From the NCBI GenBank assembly GCA_037147235.1, contig JBAWVO010000257.1, forward strand, positions 1-9,260: a stretch of 9,260 nucleotides of DNA, given 5' to 3'. The DNA comes from JANXQG01 sp037147235 (GTDB lineage Bacteria; Planctomycetota; Planctomycetia; Pirellulales; Thermoguttaceae). This document shows positions 4,549 through 9,260 of this stretch, piece after piece. How positions within the stretch are numbered: the stretch's first letter is position 1; each line of letters opens with the position of its first letter. Both the position numbers and the translations under genes were made by a program. The notes under the pieces are model-generated. The model worked only from the letters and a program-made list of their open reading frames with translations. It was not told the origin of the DNA and searched no databases.

Positions 4549-6336
4549 ATGCCCATGATCGATTTTCACTCATTGCTTTCCGCCTTCCAGACTGTCCGCC
4601 GCGAACTGCTGGCCCTGCGAGAACCCACGGGCCATTGGATCGGCGAGCTTTCAAGCTCTGCGTTCGCCACGGCCAGCGCGGCCAGCGCACTGTGCCTTGT
4701 CGCCCGGGCGGTGAAAGAAGACTCCCGCCGCGAGGCCTATCAGCAACTAGCCTGCCGCTCCGTCGATTGGCTCGCGGCAGGGCAGAACGGCGACGGCGGC
4801 TGGGGCGATACCCGTTCAAGCCCTTCAAACCTCGCTGCGACGATGCTCGTCCGCGCAGCCATACATCTGGCCGCCCAGTCTCACCGCTATGCCGATTCGC
4901 TTGCCCGGGCGCAGCGGTACTTTGATGACCGCGATGGGCAGGCTGGGTTGCGGCGGCAGTACGGCGGCGATCCGACGATGTTGGCGGCCATCCTCGGTAA
5001 CTCAGCTCTGGCTGGGCTGACCGCCTGGCACGACGTGCCAGCGATGGCTTTTGAGCTTGCTTGGCTACCCCGGACCCTGCAACGCCCTCTGGGGGTCTCA
5101 GCCAGCTACGCGGACCCGGTGCGAGTTGGTATCGGACACGCCCGCTTCTTCCACCGCCGGCCACGTAATCCGCTGGCCTGGCTGACACGTCGCTTGAGCG
5201 TCGGCCGCAGCCTTAAACTGCTGGGGAGCATACAACCACCCAGCGGTGGTTTTTTGGAATCCGTGCCGTGGACCAGCTTCCCCGTGATGGGGCTGGCTTC
5301 GACCGGCCGGGTCAATCACCCCGTAGCACGACGAGGCCTGAGCTTCCTGCTGGATACCGTCCGCGGCGACGCCTCTTGGTCGATCGACACGAGCCTTTCG
5401 GTATGGAACACGGCACTTTCCATTAATGCCTTGGCGTCGGCCAGCGGCGACGTGGGTGCCCTGGGCTGTCTCGATTGGCTGTTGGGTTGCCAACGAAGCG
5501 AATTGGACCCGCTGACCGCGACTCCGCCGGGCGGATGGAGTTGTAACGACGCCCGAGGCTCCTTGCCCGACGTAGACGACACCTCGACTGCACTTTTGGC
5601 CTTATCGGTACTCTTAAAGTCGGGCGCGGGGGCCCATCGGCCGCGGATCGAAATTGCCGCCGCCGCAGGCATTAACTGGCTCCTGGCCGTGCAGAACGTC
5701 GACGGAGGTTGGCCCACCTACTGTCGCGGTTCGCGCGGTGAATTGCTCGGCGGCAGCGGTGCCGATCTGACCGCTCATGCCCTGCGTGCCCTACGGGCAT
5801 GGCAATACTGGATTGCGAATCGTTCGATCGACGGAGCAATACGTCGCGGCATGGATTACCTCGCCGCGCAGCAGCGATCCGATGGAAGTTGGCGGCCACT
5901 CTGGTTCGGCAACCCGAACTTCCCCGGCGAGGAGAACCCAATTTACGGCACATCGCAGGTACTTTTGGCTTATCGTGATCTCGATCAAATCGATGGCCCA
6001 TTAGCCCAGCGCGGCCTGGATTGGCTGACGGCTGCCGTTGACCCTGGCGGGGGGTGGGGTGGCGGGCAGGGCGAGCCTCGCGGCCCGTCGAGTGTTGAAG
6101 AGACGGCCCTGGCGGTCGAGGCATTGCTTGCCGCGCCGAGCGATCCGCGGCGACAACCCGTACTAAAGGCTGGGCTGCAATGGCTTGTCCGGGCAGTGCA
6201 TGAGTCGCGTCATCGCCAGACGGCAGCCATTGGCATGCACTTGGCCCGACTCTGGTATTGCGAGAAGGTTTTTCCGCTTGCCTTCACGGTTTCAGCGTTA
6301 GGGCAGGCCGTGAAGCTCCTCTCGCGACCCGCATAG
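4549..6336 (+). CDS. shc: Squalene-hopene cyclase-like class II triterpene cyclase
   Basis: This is a 595-aa (593 from the second ATG at 4555) alpha-barrel cyclase that would protonate squalene and cyclise it to hopene or a related triterpene at the inner membrane. The acid motif DVDD (residues 341-344, DVDDTSTALLAL) is the class II D-x-D-D proton donor. QW-type repeats are GHW (28-30), QNGDGGWGD (79-87), QNVDGGW (382-388), QQRSDGSW (441-448) and DPGGGWGG (498-505). Near the C-terminus, LWYCEKVFPLAFTVSALG fits the family's final helix. It is shorter than typical bacterial cyclases (about 630-680 aa). I do not see the usual T-G-T-G-F-P segment or the last QW repeat, so product specificity is uncertain. 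No Shine-Dalgarno is visible. HpnE upstream supplies the preceding step, although a toxin-antitoxin region now separates them. An alternative is a cyclase for another polyprenoid. Confidence 0.88.
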   Translation: MPMIDFHSLLSAFQTVRRELLALREPTGHWIGELSSSAFATASAASALCLVARAVKEDSRREAYQQLACRSVDWLAAGQNGDGGWGDTRSSPSNLAATMLVRAAIHLAAQSHRYADSLARAQRYFDDRDGQAGLRRQYGGDPTMLAAILGNSALAGLTAWHDVPAMAFELAWLPRTLQRPLGVSASYADPVRVGIGHARFFHRRPRNPLAWLTRRLSVGRSLKLLGSIQPPSGGFLESVPWTSFPVMGLASTGRVNHPVARRGLSFLLDTVRGDASWSIDTSLSVWNTALSINALASASGDVGALGCLDWLLGCQRSELDPLTATPPGGWSCNDARGSLPDVDDTSTALLALSVLLKSGAGAHRPRIEIAAAAGINWLLAVQNVDGGWPTYCRGSRGELLGGSGADLTAHALRALRAWQYWIANRSIDGAIRRGMDYLAAQQRSDGSWRPLWFGNPNFPGEENPIYGTSQVLLAYRDLDQIDGPLAQRGLDWLTAAVDPGGGWGGGQGEPRGPSSVEETALAVEALLAAPSDPRRQPVLKAGLQWLVRAVHESRHRQTAAIGMHLARLWYCEKVFPLAFTVSALGQAVKLLSRPA

Positions 6337-6420
6337 CGCAGGCGGTTTTTCAGCTTTCCTCCCGCCCCCGCTGGCAATCGTCTCCACTTCCCATTAAAGT
6401 AGAGATAGTTGCACGTTAGG

Positions 6421-6500
6421 TTTTTATTGCCAGACCGCAAGCTGATTGTTGCGAGTAATGTTTTTATCGTCAGACCGCGAGTCCATTCCCGTGGGTAAGG
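6421..6500. repeat. Degenerate 40-bp tandem repeat in the leader of the GYF gene
   Basis: Unit 1 (6421-6460) and unit 2 (6461-6500) align end to end at 28 of 40 positions. Both begin TTTTTAT and contain CAGACCGC at the same place. The preceding bases gttgcacgttagg (about 6408-6420) resemble the tail of a unit, so a third decayed copy may lie upstream. The rest of the 6337-6508 gap holds no gene and no convincing terminator. The ATG of the next gene follows 8 bases after unit 2. Confidence 0.6.
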
Positions 6501-6508
6501 TTTGAAAA

Positions 6509-7942
6509 ATGTCCGCTGACTGGTTCTGCAAAATTGGTGAAAAAAGGATTGGCCCGTTGAGCGGCCAGCAGCTCAAGACGATCGTTGCCAAAGGACAACT
6601 CAAGCCGGAGCACCTCGTGCGTCGCGGCAGTGAAGGACCGTGGGTTCCGGCCGGACGAATCAAAGGACTTTTTCCTGAAAGCCCGGCCGGCACTGCGCGA
6701 CCCCTGGGCAAGACCCAACCCCAAGCTACAGCCAAATCATCATCCAAAGCGGCACGGAAGCCAGGCTCGCCGCCCACGGCCAAACCTACTTCTCTGCCCA
6801 CCGCTGCCGAGGCCCCCACGCCGCCCGCCGCCGCCACCCCCCAGGAATCCTCGGGAGGACATCACAAGCACCATGTGCAGATGAACCTCGACCTACTCAA
6901 TATCGAGGCGGCACCGGTTACGGTCTCGCACCGCAAGGTCAAGGCAGGACTACAAGGGATGAAAAAGGATGAACGGAAGAAGCTGACCATCCTGCTCTTG
7001 TGCCTCATCGGCAGTGGCATGACGATTGGACTGATCGTGCTTACTTGGTTCTTCATTAACTCCGGTAAGTCTCCTAGTTCTGATTCCGCAAAAGACAAGA
7101 ATCCGATCTTGACGGGTAAAGCAACCGATAGCGGCAAGAAGGCCGAAGATAAACCCGTGGACAAGAAGCTGGCCCTGGAGAAGCCTGCCCAGGAGAAAGA
7201 GCCTGTGAACTGGAAGAGCTTAGGGATTAAAATACTCGTGGACAAGGTCGAAGTCAATGCCCTCAAGCCGACTCGCGGCGCGCCGCCGGAAGGGGCGAAG
7301 ACCGAAGAGACCTACGTACTCATCGTGCCGGTGACCTTGGAACTCAAATCGGACAAAGTGAAGCAAGTCGAGTTTACGAGTTGGGCGGACGACAGCCTCA
7401 AAAAGAAGGTTTCGCTCAAGGACGATCAGGACAAGAGCTATGATTTGCTGGAGCAGGTCGCCGACAAGGAGAGCGATGGCAAAGCGATCACGAAAACGCG
7501 GATCAAGGTGCATCTTATCTTCCAAGCCCCAACCAGCAAGAAGCTGAAGTTCCTGCATCTGGCACTGCCTGTTTCCGCCTTCCATGCCGAGGGAGTCATG
7601 ATCGGCTATGAGATCAAACCGACCGACATACAGTCTGCCCCAGCAGGCAAGGCCGATAAGCCGGCCAAAACCGATGAGGACGATGCTGCGGAGAGTACGC
7701 CCAAGAACGACAAGAAAAAGCCGGGTAAGGCCGATAAGCCGGCCAAGAACGATGAGGACGATGCCGCGGAGAGTACGCCCAAGAACGACAAGAAAAAGCC
7801 GGGTAAGGCCGATAAGCCGGCCAAGACCGACGAGGACGATGCCGCGGAGAGCACGCCCAAGAGCGATAAGAAAAAGCCGGGCAAAGCCGATAAGCCGGCC
7901 AAGACCGACGAGGACGATAACGTCATGTCAAAGGATCCGTAA
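6509..7942 (+). CDS. GYF_2-domain single-pass membrane protein with Lys/Asp-rich tandem repeats
   Basis: This 477-aa protein has five parts. Residues 3-56 are a GYF_2 domain (W5, G15-P16, a G-x-L-K-P turn at 29-33, G43-P44-W45, then GLFP), a likely protein-binding module. Residues about 60-115 are a Pro/Ala/Ser/Lys linker. Residues 151-158 (MKKDERKK) are basic and precede a transmembrane helix at 159-184 (LTILLLCLIGSGMTIGLIVL), so the GYF end should face the cytoplasm. Residues about 233-375 form a beta-rich domain (ILVDKVEVNALK, ETYVLIVPVTLELKSDKVKQ) that resembles the extracytoplasmic Ig-like domains of DUF4352-type proteins, though I cannot name it. Residues 380-470 are three and a half 26-aa repeats. 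The function is unknown; a role as a surface or scaffold protein is a guess. The gene lies 172 bases after the cyclase and may be independently transcribed. Confidence 0.85.
   Translation: MSADWFCKIGEKRIGPLSGQQLKTIVAKGQLKPEHLVRRGSEGPWVPAGRIKGLFPESPAGTARPLGKTQPQATAKSSSKAARKPGSPPTAKPTSLPTAAEAPTPPAAATPQESSGGHHKHHVQMNLDLLNIEAAPVTVSHRKVKAGLQGMKKDERKKLTILLLCLIGSGMTIGLIVLTWFFINSGKSPSSDSAKDKNPILTGKATDSGKKAEDKPVDKKLALEKPAQEKEPVNWKSLGIKILVDKVEVNALKPTRGAPPEGAKTEETYVLIVPVTLELKSDKVKQVEFTSWADDSLKKKVSLKDDQDKSYDLLEQVADKESDGKAITKTRIKVHLIFQAPTSKKLKFLHLALPVSAFHAEGVMIGYEIKPTDIQSAPAGKADKPAKTDEDDAAESTPKNDKKKPGKADKPAKNDEDDAAESTPKNDKKKPGKADKPAKTDEDDAAESTPKSDKKKPGKADKPAKTDEDDNVMSKDP
7646..7918 (+). repeat. 78-bp in-frame tandem repeat, 3.5 copies
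   Basis: Units start at 7646, 7724, 7802 and 7880; the last is cut off after about 39 bases. Each unit encodes 26 residues beginning GKADKPAK, with DEDDAAESTPK in the middle and DKKKP at the end. Neighbouring units differ at only four or five of 78 bases, so the array is recently expanded or homogenised. It alternates Lys-rich and Asp/Glu-rich blocks and should be disordered. The whole-codon unit means copy number can change without breaking the frame. Confidence 0.95.
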
Positions 7943-7977
7943 AGGAATCAAACACCCGTCAGAATGTCCCATTGGTC

Positions 7978-8032
7978 GTACGTCAGGCTTTCCAGCCTGA
8001 CAGTAAAGGTCAGGCTGGAAAGCTTGACGTAC
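7978..8032. repeat. REPIN of a second family between the GYF and zinc-ribbon genes
   Basis: Two 24-bp arms (7978-8001 and 8009-8032) are inverted copies with one mismatch (8024) around a 7-nt loop. Each arm starts with GTAC and contains an 8-bp palindrome, GTCAGGCT-TTCC-AGCCTGAC, so each is a REP and the pair is a REPIN. It is the same architecture as the element in hpnE but with a different sequence. It begins 36 bases after the GYF stop and ends 40 bases before the next start. As RNA it could form a long hairpin, but no T-run follows, so I do not call it an intrinsic terminator. Confidence 0.88.
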
Positions 8033-8072
8033 CTGACTTGAACCCATTCGAGATTGGGTGGCATCCTTGCCC

Positions 8073-9092
8073 ATGATCCTTTTTGAATGCCCCTACTGTG
8101 CCGCTCAACTGGAAATCGGCGAAAGCCGGACCGGGCGGTCGATGACTTGCCCCTTCTGTAAGGGCCAGGTTGAAATACCCAAGCCGCACAAGCCGCGGCG
8201 GCTTGAGGAATACGACCTGCAAGAGGACGACGGGAGGCCGCGAGACTCACTGGCCACGCTGGGGAAACTGACGGCGGCCGATATTGAGGAGCTGGAAAAA
8301 GACGAGGAGCCGCAGAAAAAGAAACGCCGTCGTCCCAAAATGGAGTGGCAGCTTTTCGTCGGTGGTTTCGGCTTTCCCTGGTCGCCCGGTGCCGTGATGC
8401 AATGGCTGATGATCGCAATCTGGGCCACGGCCGCCGGATGGCTGACCCACTCGGCCATCAATCTGAGGAGCCAACAGGCACTGGGCGACGCCAACATTAA
8501 CCAGACCATCTTGGCGTTGCTGGCCAACATGGGTTCCCTGATGGCAGGGGTGGCACTGGCGGGCATCGCCGCCATCCACGGCATGACAATTCTCCTGGAA
8601 ACCACCGCCGGCAACGACCGCGTGGAGAACTGGCCGAACGTGGGCCTTTTCCTCGATTGGGTCGGCGATCTCTGGTTCATCTTCAATACGGCTACCGTCA
8701 GTGTGGCACTGGGATTGGGCCTCGACTGGCTGCTGCCCGGTCTGCTCGCAACGCGCGAGTGGACGGTCGCAGTCACGGTCTTTTTCGCCTTCCCGATCCT
8801 CTTGTTATGCACCTTGGAGAGCGGCTCGCCGTTCTTGCCGGTTTCGTCCGTCGTCTTTGCCAGCCTCGGGCGGCACGGCATCGCCTGGCTGACGTTTTAC
8901 TTACAAGCCGGCAGTCTGCTGGCCGCCGTAGTCGCGATGGTTTATTATTTTGCTCCATGGCTTGATCTGCGGCTGGCTATTCCCCTGGCCGCCCTGCTCT
9001 TCTCGGCCGCCGTCATGATCTTCTTCCGATTGCTCGGCCGACTGGCCTTCTACTGCTCAGTCGAACCCGAAGAGGAAGAAGCGGAAGAGTGA
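8073..9092 (+). CDS. Zinc-ribbon multi-pass membrane protein
   Basis: This is a 339-aa protein of unknown function. The N-terminus FECPYCAAQLEIGESRTGRS followed by CPFC gives four cysteines (C6, C9, C26, C29) spaced as a zinc ribbon. Residues about 35-90 are charged and likely cytosolic (Lys/Arg/Glu-rich, with a KKKRRRPK cluster). From about residue 107 there are five or six transmembrane segments, roughly at 107-125, 146-168, 198-222, 230-248, 270-294 and 298-325. The C-terminus is acidic (EPEEEEAEE). A GTG at 8058 would add five residues, but the ATG at 8073 begins right at the zinc-ribbon strand as in relatives I know, so I use it. There is no clear Shine-Dalgarno. Ribbon-plus-membrane proteins of this style are frequent in planctomycetes, but no biochemical role is known to me. 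Confidence 0.82.
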   Translation: MILFECPYCAAQLEIGESRTGRSMTCPFCKGQVEIPKPHKPRRLEEYDLQEDDGRPRDSLATLGKLTAADIEELEKDEEPQKKKRRRPKMEWQLFVGGFGFPWSPGAVMQWLMIAIWATAAGWLTHSAINLRSQQALGDANINQTILALLANMGSLMAGVALAGIAAIHGMTILLETTAGNDRVENWPNVGLFLDWVGDLWFIFNTATVSVALGLGLDWLLPGLLATREWTVAVTVFFAFPILLLCTLESGSPFLPVSSVVFASLGRHGIAWLTFYLQAGSLLAAVVAMVYYFAPWLDLRLAIPLAALLFSAAVMIFFRLLGRLAFYCSVEPEEEEAEE

Positions 9093-9260
9093 TGTCGTTC
9101 TATCGGCCAGAAAAGGAAGAAAGGGAATCGCAAGTTCGGCCTTGATCATAACCTTGCCAACTGCTAGCAGTGACGGCAGACCGTAGGGTGCGTGGAGCGA
9201 ACCAAACCCGGGAAATGGTGCGTTGCGCACGGACTCAATACTTCGAGAACGTCTACCCTG
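9093..9260. other. Gene-free 3' flank with a possible REP-like segment
   Basis: No supported ORF is present. GTAGGGTGCG (9183-9192) looks like a GTAG-headed REP start, and GTGCG-TTG-CGCAC (9218-9230) is a 5-bp perfect hairpin. Together they may be a decayed REP doublet of a third family, cut by the window end. The remainder shows nothing recognisable. Confidence 0.3.

Noticed and set aside
4122..4925. 267-codon plus-strand frame joining parE and the cyclase region
   Set aside because: It is out of frame with both well-supported genes, has an Arg/Pro-rich composition, and reads through the transposase remnant.
4016..5188. 390-codon open frame on the minus strand
   Set aside because: It lies opposite parE and the cyclase gene. 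Only 4310-4525 resembles any protein family (RAYT); the rest is low-complexity Arg/Gly/Ser-rich antisense translation of a GC-rich gene.
7608..8000. Second plus-strand frame over the 78-bp repeats encoding R-P-I-S-R-P repeats
   Set aside because: It is a frame shadow of the repeat array in the GYF-domain gene; the repeat period keeps it open.
7978..8032. Intrinsic terminator for the GYF gene
   Set aside because: The hairpin is strong, but no run of T follows it. Its inverted REP doublet structure explains it better.
8105..8881. 258-codon minus-strand frame
   Set aside because: It is the antisense shadow of the zinc-ribbon membrane protein gene, with no domain or start context of its own.
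9183..9260. Complete third REPIN at the window end
   Set aside because: The head and a small hairpin are visible, but the arms do not pair convincingly and the window ends; kept only as a low-confidence note.

Overview
The window looks like bacterial chromosome from a planctomycete (Planctomycetota, probably Pirellulales-like). This rests on remembered family resemblance, not on a search. The pointers are an HpnE and a short divergent squalene-hopene cyclase in the same neighbourhood, GYF-domain and zinc-ribbon membrane proteins of a planctomycete style, few clear Shine-Dalgarno sites, and several families of REP-like palindromes with remnants of REP-associated tyrosine transposases (RAYT). 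All intact genes are on the + strand. The minus strand carries only transposase remnants.

Layout. 1-56: 7-bp tandem repeat. 72-1565: hpnE, the last step of squalene synthesis, carrying an in-frame palindromic REP doublet (REPIN) in the middle of the gene. 1566-4548: an accretion zone. It holds a RAYT C-terminal remnant (minus), a HigB-HigA toxin-antitoxin pair with a very clear promoter/operator, a second copy of the last 155 bp of hpnE, a VapB-like orphan antitoxin with a tiny overlapping ORF, a ParD/ParE-type pair, and a second RAYT remnant (minus). 4549-6336: squalene-hopene cyclase-like gene. 6337-6508: gap with a degenerate 40-bp repeat. 6509-7942: single-pass membrane protein with a GYF_2 domain and a 78-bp tandem repeat at its 3' end. 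7978-8032: a REPIN of a second family. 8073-9092: zinc-ribbon multi-pass membrane protein. 9093-9260: no gene seen.

How it fits together. HpnE (hydroxysqualene to squalene) and the cyclase (squalene to hopene-type product) are consecutive steps of hopanoid synthesis and would normally be close neighbours. Here about 3 kb of selfish or addictive DNA separates them. The 155-bp direct repeats (1407-1561 and 2851-3005) bracket the HigBA module and the first RAYT remnant. This suggests that the 1.29-kb segment arrived at the hpnE 3' end while the coding end was duplicated, leaving hpnE open and the old end as a pseudogene fragment. The cyclase appears to have acquired its own promoter at the edge of the second RAYT remnant. 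The last two genes have no visible link to hopanoids.
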